This document shows positions 35,008 through 43,688 of a stretch of DNA of 64,000 nt, in pieces. The translations under genes were made by a program, and so were the position numbers. The stretch covers positions 62,001-126,000 of the forward strand of contig CAZTMT010000005.1 of NCBI GenBank assembly GCA_964615335.1, given 5' to 3'. Under the pieces are notes generated by a model, which did not search any database, was not told where the DNA came from, and saw only the letters and a list, made by a program, of their open reading frames with translations. The stretch comes from HR10 sp964615335. GTDB taxonomy: Bacteria; Acidobacteriota; Blastocatellia; HR10. Each line of letters starts with the position of its first letter. Position 1 is the first letter of the stretch.

Positions 35008-38000
35008 TCATCGAGCCGCCGATTCGGACTGGTGTGCCTCCTTCTTAGGCGGGAGCACAGGACGCTTTCGGCTCACTGCGAGTCGGATTCCAGCCATCGT
35101 CTCCTCCTGACTCCATTTCACCTCGTACTGGGATTCGTAGAGGAACTGCACGTGGGCCAGGTCAAAGAGCAGGCCGGCGGTCGCGACCAGCTCGAGCCAC
35201 TCTCCGCGCGCCGTCTCATCGGGAGCCTCCGTGCCGCTCTCGAAGACGGTCACGCCCGGATACCGTCCCATGAAGCTCGGAGCGTTCGGGCTCGGCTTGA
35301 TCCCCTTGATCGCCGTGTAGATGCGCACGCCCCGATGCAGGTCCTCCTTGTAGGTCTCCGGATCCCACTGGACGCCGTATTTTCGATAGCGGGCGTACAT
35401 GCGCTCGTTCAACGCGCGCAGTCGCGCATCGCTCTGGATCGCTTCGGCGATGCGGTCGCGAAGGGTGAAGGCCACCTCCTTGTGCTTCGGGTATCGGGGG
35501 TCCTGAACGTACGAGAATCCCGGGATGAACCAGCCGCGCGGGGCCCACCAGGCTCTGCCGCGTTCGGGAAGGCGCGAGCGCACCCATCCGGCGTACTCTC
35601 CGAAGAGTTGCACCCATTCGTGAGAGGGATACCCGTGCGGGTTCAAGAAGATATCCGGCAGCCAGGTTCGCCACAACTCGCGCCTCACGCGCGTCTCCGG
35701 ATACATCGGATCGCGCTCCCATTGACCGACGGTCACATCCACGCCCAAGGCCCCCCAATATCCGGCATGGAGCATAAAGTGTGGCGTGATCTTTTGCAAT
35801 TCGTACGCCAGGGCGGCTCCATCCGGATTCGTGATCGGATGCAGGACGAGATTCACCCGCTTGAGATAGCGCTTGTGCTCGGGGCTGGTCGCCATCAGTT
35901 CGGCGAGCCGAAGGATATGGCTCGTACTGGAGACCTCGTTGGCGTGCTGTCGGCCGGAGATCAGAAGCGTCGGCTTGAACGTCGTCGCCTTCGCATGAGA
36001 CCAGAGCGTCGCCTCCAGAGGCAGCATGACATCCATCGCCCAGATGTCGCGCCCCAGATACGACGTGCCCACCCAGTAGGCTGTGATCTCCGGGAAGGTA
36101 TCGAGCGTGGCGATGATCTCCTCGCACTCTTCGGGGCTGATCGGTTCCCTCCACTGAACGAGCGGTTCGCCCGCGTATTGGTATCCTCGAGCCCGCGCGG
36201 CGATCTCTTTCACGGGGAAGGTCGAACCCGGATTGGGGATCTCTTCGGACGTCGTCTTCTCCGGGGAGATGAGGCGGAACCGGATCCGATCCAGATGCGG
36301 ATAGGCGAGCGTGGCCGTGAAGAGCTTCGCCTCGTGGAATCGCCTCAAGAAATCGAGCATGGCGCGCGCTTGCTCGGAGGAGAGAATCGTGCGATCCACC
36401 GTCTCTTCGGGAGCTCTGCGGATCAGCTCCTCGCGCTCGTCGCGTTCCGTATCCGTGCGCAGGGCGATATCCAGACGCCGCACCCCTTCGTATCCGGCTT
36501 CCACGATGGCCGCGACGATGCGCGGATCTTCGACAGCCACTTTCGGGATGTCGAGCGCACGCGTGTTCTTGCCCGGCTTCCCGCGCTCGGTCCATTCGAG
36601 GACGACGCGAGGATTCCCCGCCGCTTTCCCCGTGAGAACGACGCGCGCGTGTCCGTCTTCTGCCGGACGAGCGGGGAAGATGATCGGGATGATCCGCCCC
36701 GGATAAAGAAGGCGCTCGCCGACGAACTTCAATCCGATGAGGTCGAAGAAGGCCAGAGTGCCGAAATAGATGTCCTCATGAAGCGCTTCGAGCGAAGAGA
36801 TCTGCTCCTGATCTATCCCCAGAGGATAATCCGGTTCGCTCATCCGGAGCTCCACCTTCAGCTCGCCGAAGTACGGAGCGTGCTCGGACTTGGGCTTCCC
36901 CTCGTAGAGATCCATGACATATTCGAAAAGGCGCGGCAAGAGCCTGGTCTGATACAGCTCCCAAAAGCGCTCCGGATCCGTCCGGATGCGCTCGTCCACG
37001 ATGCGCTTGCCGTCCACATCGGCCGCGATCCACCCTGTTGTCACGCGGACGGATTCGTAGTCGGGGAACTGTCGGAACAGGGGAACGATCACGAATTTCG
37101 GATCGAAATCTCCCTGGTAGAGGACGCGCCCTCCTCGATCGAAGACCTCGACGTGGTAGATCGGGCTGCGCGGCGAAGAGGCTTTCTCGAAGACGATCGC
37201 CTCTGCGGGAAGGCCCAGCTCCCGAGCGAGAACTTCGTCAATGGGATACAGCTCCTGCAGCCATCGGATCGGAGAGAAGATGGTCTGCCAGCGCAACTGG
37301 GGCGTGTCCTTCTCTCGCTCCACAGGAGCGAAGCGGATGAGGATCTTCGAAATCTCACCCTGGTTTTCGCGGAGCGCCGGAAGAACGACGTCGGTGAGCC
37401 AGCTGAATCCCTGCTTGTACGCCGAGAGGACGCGGACGGAGATCTTCTCCTCGGCGACGCCTCTTTGGCGCAGTTCCGCGCGGATGGCGCGCTCGAGATC
37501 TCGTCGGACCTCAGGAGGTTCGCTCACGCGGATCTCGATCTCCACGCGCGAGCGTTTTGTGACCTTCGGGAAGACGCGCGTGCGAAGCGCCGTCCATACG
37601 TCTTTGACCTCCCATGGGATCTCCCAGGATTCGTCCAGAATCGGCCTGGCGTGGAAGATGTCAATATTGGCCACGGTGATCTGCACGCGGTCGGCCGTGA
37701 TCTTCGGGCGGAGGTAATCCTCCACGAATCGGGCGAATCCCTCGTCGGCGTTCTCCACGAAGACCTTCACCGTGACCGAATTCACGTCTTTTCCCGCGAG
37801 GTTCGAGGCGATGAGGCGATCCAGCTTATAGAGTGCCGTCGCCGCCTGTCCGGCGCCCGAGCGCGCGGCGAAGAACCGACGCGCTTCGTCCTCGATCAGG
37901 CTGAGGCTCAGCCGCCCCTTTCGAGGCTCCCAGAGATAGGGGACGCGAAAGGCGAGATGCCGTGCCGCTTCCCGCATCCCCGCTTCATCGAAGCCCGCGA

Positions 38001-39294
38001 CGACGACAGCGGGGGAGTCCTCGAAAGCCTCGTGAACGACTTCGACGACGCCCTGGTTCGGGCGAAGTTCATCCAAAGTGGTGAATTTCCCTCGCTCGCG
38101 AAGCGCGCGCACGAAGCGATTCTCCTTCCCGATGAGAAGGGGATTGATCTCGCTCTTCTCATCGGGGACTTCATCGGCGAGTTTGGCCAGAGGAAGTCTC
38201 ACTCCTGTCGTCTCCAGGCCCAGACGCGCCGCGATCTCCGCCGCCCAGAGGGCTTCTTTCTCCGATCCCATGAGGAGCGTTGTCTCCACGCGGTTCGGGA
38301 TGAGTTCTGTGGGCGATCCCTTCAAGAGCCCTTCGGTGGAGTAGATGTTCGCCAGGCTCAGATCGCGAACGGGCTCTCGGCTCTCGCGAACGTGGAGAAG
38401 GTCCGCTCTTGGAAGGGTTCCGCTTCGCTTCACCTCCACGCGCTGCGCGTGCGAGCCGGCACGTACCTGGAAGATGAGGAGGGCGACCGCCGGATAATTG
38501 AGCACATCGGAACTCTGGTTCCGCTCATGTGCGGCCGCGATGTCCTGAAGCCATCGGACGGCCTGCTGGAGAGCGCTCTGCTCTGGGAAGCTCACATCCA
38601 GCAGCAGGGAAGCGATCTCTCGGGCGCCCGCGCGCACGGTGATAGCGCGGAGTGCGACCGTCGGGCGTCCCAGGCCGTTCTTCTCGAAGGATGACACGAC
38701 CTCTTCCTCGAGCTGAGCGAGCGTCTTCTTCCCCACGTCCCAGAGATAGGGCATTCGGGACGCCAACAGTTCCCCCGCAGCGCGCAGACCAGCTCCATCG
38801 CTTCCGACGACGACCACGGCATCTCTGCCCTCAAGGGCCGAGGGAACCAGCGCGATCATCCCTTCGCCTGGGCCGAGCACTGCCAGATCGAGCCGACCTT
38901 CGGAGGCGAGTTTCTGAACCCACCGATTTTGCGCTCCGATCAGCAGGACATAGGGGGTGTCCGGAAGCTTCTCCTCCGAGTCCTGCTGCACAAGCGGTGG
39001 AGTGAACCCCATCGTCTCAAAGCCCAGGCGCGCCCCGAGATTCGCCAGAACGACAGCATCGGCCGGAGTCGCCTCGCTCGGAGCGATGATCCGGAGCGCA
39101 AGAAAGTCCACAAAGCCATCGTCATTACGATCCTGAAGCCAGTATCCTTTCGAGAAGACATGAGCCAGGCTTGGAAGAATCCCTCCACCGGATCCGGCGG
39201 AGCGCGTCTGTTGCGCCGACAGCGAAAGCGGCCACAGGATCAGCAAAAATACGAGCGGAAATCCTCGCCAGGGGATGCACCCACTTTGAAGCAT
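35008..39294 (-). CDS. Giant secreted M14-family metallopeptidase with duplicated N-terminal domain
   Basis: 1428-residue exported protein. Signal peptide: FPLVFLLILWPLSLSAQ. The M14 catalytic domain is at the C-terminus (about 1030-1390), with the zinc motif HANE (His1117, Glu1120) in SGRQHANE, then NPDGA, and a third His in NPHGYPSHE. About 1,000 residues precede it. They include a duplicated module at about 78-190 and 345-460; each copy has PLLIG/VLLIG-x(2-3)-NR, a V(V)VVxG-D stretch, and ends in PYLW. A KGYWLQDRNDDGFVDF motif lies at 49-64. The ATG is preceded by AAGGAGGGAG. The protein probably degrades extracellular polypeptides; the duplicated part may bind substrate or cell wall. Confidence 0.88.
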   Translation of the reverse strand: MLQSGCIPWRGFPLVFLLILWPLSLSAQQTRSAGSGGGILPSLAHVFSKGYWLQDRNDDGFVDFLALRIIAPSEATPADAVVLANLGARLGFETMGFTPPLVQQDSEEKLPDTPYVLLIGAQNRWVQKLASEGRLDLAVLGPGEGMIALVPSALEGRDAVVVVGSDGAGLRAAGELLASRMPYLWDVGKKTLAQLEEEVVSSFEKNGLGRPTVALRAITVRAGAREIASLLLDVSFPEQSALQQAVRWLQDIAAAHERNQSSDVLNYPAVALLIFQVRAGSHAQRVEVKRSGTLPRADLLHVRESREPVRDLSLANIYSTEGLLKGSPTELIPNRVETTLLMGSEKEALWAAEIAARLGLETTGVRLPLAKLADEVPDEKSEINPLLIGKENRFVRALRERGKFTTLDELRPNQGVVEVVHEAFEDSPAVVVAGFDEAGMREAARHLAFRVPYLWEPRKGRLSLSLIEDEARRFFAARSGAGQAATALYKLDRLIASNLAGKDVNSVTVKVFVENADEGFARFVEDYLRPKITADRVQITVANIDIFHARPILDESWEIPWEVKDVWTALRTRVFPKVTKRSRVEIEIRVSEPPEVRRDLERAIRAELRQRGVAEEKISVRVLSAYKQGFSWLTDVVLPALRENQGEISKILIRFAPVEREKDTPQLRWQTIFSPIRWLQELYPIDEVLARELGLPAEAIVFEKASSPRSPIYHVEVFDRGGRVLYQGDFDPKFVIVPLFRQFPDYESVRVTTGWIAADVDGKRIVDERIRTDPERFWELYQTRLLPRLFEYVMDLYEGKPKSEHAPYFGELKVELRMSEPDYPLGIDQEQISSLEALHEDIYFGTLAFFDLIGLKFVGERLLYPGRIIPIIFPARPAEDGHARVVLTGKAAGNPRVVLEWTERGKPGKNTRALDIPKVAVEDPRIVAAIVEAGYEGVRRLDIALRTDTERDEREELIRRAPEETVDRTILSSEQARAMLDFLRRFHEAKLFTATLAYPHLDRIRFRLISPEKTTSEEIPNPGSTFPVKEIAARARGYQYAGEPLVQWREPISPEECEEIIATLDTFPEITAYWVGTSYLGRDIWAMDVMLPLEATLWSHAKATTFKPTLLISGRQHANEVSSTSHILRLAELMATSPEHKRYLKRVNLVLHPITNPDGAALAYELQKITPHFMLHAGYWGALGVDVTVGQWERDPMYPETRVRRELWRTWLPDIFLNPHGYPSHEWVQLFGEYAGWVRSRLPERGRAWWAPRGWFIPGFSYVQDPRYPKHKEVAFTLRDRIAEAIQSDARLRALNERMYARYRKYGVQWDPETYKEDLHRGVRIYTAIKGIKPSPNAPSFMGRYPGVTVFESGTEAPDETARGEWLELVATAGLLFDLAHVQFLYESQYEVKWSQEETMAGIRLAVSRKRPVLPPKKEAHQSESAAR

Positions 39295-39374
39295 ATTCTT
39301 CTCCCTCCTTCAAAACGACGCGTATGCCGGCCCTGTCGCTGTTTTCCCCAGACCTCGTTCAGGGGCAAGGATTT

Positions 39375-39404
39375 GGGGAGGGAGGCCTCGAGGCCTCCCC
39401 TCCC
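39375..39404 (-). terminator. Long palindrome between receptor and M14 genes
   Basis: The palindrome centres on AGGCCTCGAGGCCT and extends outward by GGG/CCC and, after one bulge, AGGG/CCCT. It lies 36 nt past the stop of the second receptor and upstream of the M14 gene. It could end or attenuate transcription. No U-tract is present. Confidence 0.5.
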
Positions 39405-39440
39405 TGAGCCCGCCGATCGGAGAGATCTCCTCCGGCCCGA

Positions 39441-42275
39441 TCAGAAGCTGAATCTCACGGCGAGCTCAAGCTGACGGGCATCCTGCGCGCTGGTCGGCTT
39501 GCCGAAGAGCCCGGAGCGCAGGTTCCCCGCCGGCTGATTGAAGTTGACCCGGTTGAAGAGATTGAAGGACTGCAGGACCACCTCCAGGCGCGTTGCTTCC
39601 CTGAGGGTGAAAGCCTTCGTCACCCGGAAATCCACGTTGGCGTACCCCGGGCAGAGAATGTCGCCTGCGGTCACCGGACGAAGCTGATTCGCTTGCCGAT
39701 AGGCATTGAGAGCCTGCAGATCCAGAGCGCGACATCCGACGTTGCGAGTGATCCCCACGGGGCGATCTCCGGCGACTCCATCCCGGTTGAGATCTGTTCC
39801 CGCTGTCACATCGAACGGGAGGCTTGAGCGCAACTGCACGATCGCTCCCAGCGTGAACCCATAGGGGAGTTGCCAGAGGCCGCTGAAAACAAACGCATGA
39901 CGGCGATCGGTCGGGCTGGGCCCCCACTCGTCACTCAACCGGAACTGATCCGGAGGCACGCCATCGTGCAGATTGTCCTTCGCCTCGGCCAGCGTGTAGT
40001 GAGTCAGCAGTGTGAATCCTCGACTGAAGCGCTTCTCCAGCTTGACGTAAAGAGCCTTGTAGTGAGATTTGGCTGCCGTCTCCCGACGCGTCACACGTCC
40101 GAAGTTGGGATTGGGGCGCGTGCGCACGGTTGGACTGGGGAAGTAATTGGCATCTATGGCGCGCCACTGCTTGAGCCCAAGGTGATAGACCCCATCGACC
40201 GTAAGAGCGAGATTCGACCCGAGCTGCATGCTCAGGCCCAGATTGTATTGCTCCGAGTAGGGGTTGACGCTGTCATTGGCCAACACGGTGATGTTCGGCG
40301 GAGCCGTGGAGATGAACTCCTCCGGGCGTCGCCCCTGGAAGGGGTCCGGATACGCCGGATTGGAGATGATGATCAGCTTCTGCTGAGGCCACCACCGTTC
40401 GGCGAAGTTCGTCAGCGTTCGAATGTTCTCGTAGTAGATCCCATACCCCCCTCGAATCACGGCCTTCCCCCGGCGCGTCGGATCCCAGGCGAAACCAAAG
40501 CGCGGGCCAAAATTATTGTGATCCCCACGCCCCTTGGACGTCACATACGGGACGGGAATGGGAAACGCGATCTTATCAATGTCCTCATTGAAAGAGCCCA
40601 GTTGCACGTCATATCTCAGCCCGAGATTGAACGTGAGATAAGGGATCGGAGACCAATCGTCTTGAACGTAGGCGGAGAAATGGGTCACCGGTTTGCGCGT
40701 GTAGGCCGGGAATTGCATGGTGAAGAGATAGGGATAGGTCGTCGGATCGTTCGGATCGTACGGCTTGTCGGTGGCGAAGGAGTATGTTCCCTTCACGTTG
40801 ATGAAGATGTCGGCGGCGAAGTCGATCCAGTTGTAGTCGACTCCCGTCTTGATCTCGTGCTTACCGTAGCGATTCGGAATGTGGTAGGAGAAGTTGTTGA
40901 CGAACTGCCAGCGTTTCTCCGGACCCATCTGCGAGTTGCAGTTTCCCGTCGTCAGGCTCGGGCGCATGATGATCTGAGCGCAGTCATCATATCGCTTTTG
41001 CGGGAAGTCGCCCGGATCAAAGGAATGGCCGCGCTTTCCCGTATCGGCCGGCGAGACGATGTACTTGGCGAAAGCGTATTGGAAGCGGAAATCGTTCAAA
41101 GCGCGGGGCGAGATCGTCCACGTCCATCCGATGACCGGCGCCCGGCGGGGCACGGCGAATCCAAACCCCGCGCTGCGCGCCACCGTCCCTCCGGCCGTGA
41201 GAAACGGGCGATATTCGTCTTCTTGAGCATAGCGAGCGAAGAGCTTGTGGCTCTCATTGAACTGATGATCCAGGCGCAGGACGAACATCGTCCGCCACTG
41301 ATCGCTCAGGAACGTCCCTTCTTCTTGCGGATAGAGACCCCCGGTGAAGACCGTGAAGAACCGGTTCTCATCGGTTCGCTCAATGGAGCCGAAGAAGTGC
41401 GTCTTGTCCTTCACGATCGGTCCCCCGAGGCTCCCCCCGTACTGATAGCGGCGATAGTTGGGCCGCGCCTTCTCGAAGAAGTTGCGCGCGTTGAGGACCC
41501 GATCGCGGAAGAAGAGGAAAGCGCTTCCGTGCAGCTCATTGGTTCCGGACTTGGTGACTGCCGTCAAGAGCCCTCCGCTGGCCAGCCCGTACTCGGCTTT
41601 GAACTGCATCGTGTTGACCTTGAATTCGCGGATGGCATCCTGCGGGAAATTCTGGCGCGGTTCGCCCATCTCGGCCCAGGTGTTGGTGACTCCATCCACG
41701 ACGAAGCCGTTGGCCCACCAGCGGGACCCTCCGCCGATGTTCAGGTTGTTGTAGTAAAACCCGCGGATGTTGTCCTGACTCACTCCGGGCGTCAGAAGCC
41801 CCAGATCGAGCCAGCGGCGCGTATTGACGGGAAGATCGCGGATCATCTGTTCGCTCACTCCCGTCGCCACTTCGGATTTCGACGTTTCGACAATGGGCGC
41901 TTCGGCCGTGACGACGACCGTCTCCTCGATCCCTGCGACCTTGAGCGCAAAATCAATCGTCGCCTCCTGCCGGATGGTCAGGACGATCCCTCGTCGGACC
42001 TGTCGCGCGAAGCCGCTGGCTTCGACGCTCACTTCATAGGTCCCCGGAGGAAGGGCCGGAAGCCAATAATCCCCCGTCTCCAATGTGCGAGCTGTCCGTC
42101 GCAAGCCCGTCTCCACATTGATCGCCGTGACGATGGCGTTGGGGATCACCGCTCCCGCCTCATCGGTCACTTTTCCTCTTAAGGTGGCCAGCTCGCCCTG
42201 AGCCCAGAGCGGGGAGAAGCTCAGGACGAGGACCCCCATGATCAGAGACGCGCGTCGGATCGTATGGTTCCTCAT
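39441..42275 (-). CDS. Oar-like TonB-dependent outer-membrane receptor (second copy)
   Basis: 944-residue receptor of the same architecture as the one at 19467-22700. It has a signal peptide (LIMGVLVLSFSPLWAQ), a carboxypeptidase-regulatory-like domain (ATLRGKVTDEAGAVIPNAIV), a plug (WWANGFVVDGVTNTWAEMG; AIREFKVNTMQFKAEYGLASGG) and a beta-barrel ending in LELAVRFSF. The ATG at 42275 is chosen because AAAGGAGGAGG stands just upstream, whereas an extension to 42365 crosses the predicted promoter. It sits inside the regulator-peptidase-transporter-oxoprolinase set and is the likely outer-membrane uptake step for its substrate. Sequence similarity to the first copy is limited to the shared family motifs. 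Confidence 0.93.
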   Translation of the reverse strand: MRNHTIRRASLIMGVLVLSFSPLWAQGELATLRGKVTDEAGAVIPNAIVTAINVETGLRRTARTLETGDYWLPALPPGTYEVSVEASGFARQVRRGIVLTIRQEATIDFALKVAGIEETVVVTAEAPIVETSKSEVATGVSEQMIRDLPVNTRRWLDLGLLTPGVSQDNIRGFYYNNLNIGGGSRWWANGFVVDGVTNTWAEMGEPRQNFPQDAIREFKVNTMQFKAEYGLASGGLLTAVTKSGTNELHGSAFLFFRDRVLNARNFFEKARPNYRRYQYGGSLGGPIVKDKTHFFGSIERTDENRFFTVFTGGLYPQEEGTFLSDQWRTMFVLRLDHQFNESHKLFARYAQEDEYRPFLTAGGTVARSAGFGFAVPRRAPVIGWTWTISPRALNDFRFQYAFAKYIVSPADTGKRGHSFDPGDFPQKRYDDCAQIIMRPSLTTGNCNSQMGPEKRWQFVNNFSYHIPNRYGKHEIKTGVDYNWIDFAADIFINVKGTYSFATDKPYDPNDPTTYPYLFTMQFPAYTRKPVTHFSAYVQDDWSPIPYLTFNLGLRYDVQLGSFNEDIDKIAFPIPVPYVTSKGRGDHNNFGPRFGFAWDPTRRGKAVIRGGYGIYYENIRTLTNFAERWWPQQKLIIISNPAYPDPFQGRRPEEFISTAPPNITVLANDSVNPYSEQYNLGLSMQLGSNLALTVDGVYHLGLKQWRAIDANYFPSPTVRTRPNPNFGRVTRRETAAKSHYKALYVKLEKRFSRGFTLLTHYTLAEAKDNLHDGVPPDQFRLSDEWGPSPTDRRHAFVFSGLWQLPYGFTLGAIVQLRSSLPFDVTAGTDLNRDGVAGDRPVGITRNVGCRALDLQALNAYRQANQLRPVTAGDILCPGYANVDFRVTKAFTLREATRLEVVLQSFNLFNRVNFNQPAGNLRSGLFGKPTSAQDARQLELAVRFSF

Positions 42276-42317
42276 GGCCTGCCTCCTCCTTTCGCCTCGC
42301 CGTGTCTGTATCCATAC

Positions 42318-42325
42318 TGTATACA
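42318..42325. promoter_or_regulatory. Candidate GntR-type operator upstream of the receptor
   Basis: Perfect 8-bp palindrome TGTATACA, fitting the GntR-family GT(N)xAC scheme and close to TTGTATACAA sites known for some FCD regulators. It lies about 6-13 nt downstream of the predicted transcription start of the receptor gene, an ideal repressor position. The regulator at 45666-46334 is the obvious candidate. Confidence 0.45.
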
Positions 42326-42337
42326 ACTCGGCTCCTG

Positions 42338-42365
42338 ATTTTACGGAGATCGGTCGCCGTGTCAA
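42338..42365 (-). promoter_or_regulatory. Predicted strong promoter of the second receptor
   Basis: Minus-strand consensus -35 TTGACA (42365-42360), 16 nt spacer, -10 TAAAAT (42343-42338). The leader is about 55 nt and contains the TGTATACA palindrome. Confidence 0.6.
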
Positions 42366-42373
42366 GGAGGGAT

Positions 42374-43672
42374 TTATTCGAGGGTCTTGCCCCGAGTCTC
42401 CGGAAGGGCCAAGGCGAAAGCGGCGGCGATGAGGAAGGCGACGGTGGTCACCGAAAAGGCTGCACCCAGGCCGTGCCCTTCCGCGTATTGCCCGACGGCC
42501 AGCGGAGCGAACGCGCTGATCCCGCGGCCGATGTTATAGGTGAAGCCCTGTGCTGTCGCGCGAATCCGTGTGGGGAAAAGCTCCGCCGTGATCGCGCCGA
42601 ACCCGCTGAAATATCCTGTCCCGAAGAAAGCGACGATCGGACCCAGAACAAGAAGCAGCAGGGGATGCCGCGTGGTCCCATAGAGAGGGACCAAAGCGGC
42701 GGCCGTCAAGAAGTAAATGAGGTACGTCGGCCTCCGACCCACCCCGTCGCTGATGAATCCGAAGGTGACATAGCCCAGCCACATGCCCACCTGCATGAGG
42801 ATCACCCAGGTAGAGGTCCGAACGATATCCAGTCCCGCTCCCCCTCGATCGGGAGGGAGCGCCAGATAGGCCGGGATCCACGTGAACAATCCCCACCAGG
42901 CGAACATCGAGCTGGTGTTCATGAGCGTCGTCGTCAGGGTGTGTCGGAGGAAACGGCCGCGAAAGATCTCCATGAGGCGAGGTGCCGAAGGGGAGCGCAT
43001 CTGCTGCGCCTTCCGCCATAGCTCGGGCTCCGGGACCGAGCGGCGGATCCAGAGCGTCAGCAGTGCCGGAAGGACGCCAGCGAAGAACACCGCGCGCCAT
43101 CCGTATCGTGGCAGGATGAGTGCGGTGATCGCGGCGGCCAGCGCGTAGCCCACAGCCCATGAGCTTTGCACAAGTCCCAGGGCTTTCCCTCGATGTTCGG
43201 CTGGCCAGCTCTCCGACACCAGGGTCGCTCCGGTCGCCCATTCGCCGCCCATTCCCAGGCCGAGCAGAACGCGGAAGACCGCCAGTTGGGTAATGGTTTG
43301 CGCCAGGCCACAGGCGGCCGTGAAGAACGAATAGATGAGGACGCTCAAAATGAGCGCGCGTGCGCGACCAATGCGATCCGCGAGCACACCGAAGAAAATC
43401 CCTCCGAAGGCCGACGAGAGCAACGTAAGCGATCCGAGGAGCCCGGCCGTGGATGTCGTCATCTGCAGATCCCGCATCAGGTGGGCCAGGACCATAGCGT
43501 AGAGCATGACATCCATGCTGTCGAGCATCCATCCCAGACACGCAGCGATCAGAGTCCGCCGCTGCTGGCTGGACGCCTCTTGAAGCCAGGCGAAGATCCC
43601 TGCCGAAGCGCCCGCGCGCTCTGAGGAGGCTGAAGGCGCAGACTGTGTCCTCGCCGGGACCTCGTGGTCCAT
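42374..43672 (-). CDS. MFS transporter, sugar-acid/organic-acid type
   Basis: 432-residue inner-membrane importer of the major facilitator superfamily with 12 predicted helices. The TM1 region reads ACLGWMLDSMDVMLYAMVL; the acidic pair there resembles sialate and aromatic-acid H+ symporters. Loop 2-3 has GVLADRIGRARAL and loop 8-9 GFISDGVGRRPTYL, the classic MFS motif, with GMGGEWATGATLVSE after TM4. The ATG at 43672 has GGAGGGAG upstream; the stop of the M61 gene is 17 nt ahead, so the two are co-transcribed. In this locus it may carry the product released by the peptidases across the inner membrane. The specific cargo is not predictable. Confidence 0.9.
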   Translation of the reverse strand: MDHEVPARTQSAPSASSERAGASAGIFAWLQEASSQQRRTLIAACLGWMLDSMDVMLYAMVLAHLMRDLQMTTSTAGLLGSLTLLSSAFGGIFFGVLADRIGRARALILSVLIYSFFTAACGLAQTITQLAVFRVLLGLGMGGEWATGATLVSESWPAEHRGKALGLVQSSWAVGYALAAAITALILPRYGWRAVFFAGVLPALLTLWIRRSVPEPELWRKAQQMRSPSAPRLMEIFRGRFLRHTLTTTLMNTSSMFAWWGLFTWIPAYLALPPDRGGAGLDIVRTSTWVILMQVGMWLGYVTFGFISDGVGRRPTYLIYFLTAAALVPLYGTTRHPLLLLVLGPIVAFFGTGYFSGFGAITAELFPTRIRATAQGFTYNIGRGISAFAPLAVGQYAEGHGLGAAFSVTTVAFLIAAAFALALPETRGKTLE

Positions 43673-43688
43673 CTCTTCTCCCTCCCGC

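Noticed and set aside
38405..38440. A piece matching the 5.9 kb repeat (GGTTCCGCTTCGCTTCACC) inside the M14 gene
   Set aside because: It codes in frame within the M14 protein (VEVKRSGTLP) and lacks the rest of the unit; coincidence cannot be excluded.
35005..38694. A 1229-codon open frame on the plus strand opposite the giant M14 gene, and similar long antisense frames elsewhere (for example 3077-5191)
   Set aside because: They arise from GC-rich codon bias opposite real genes. They carry no domains and no ribosome-binding sites, while the other strand encodes complete conserved proteins.
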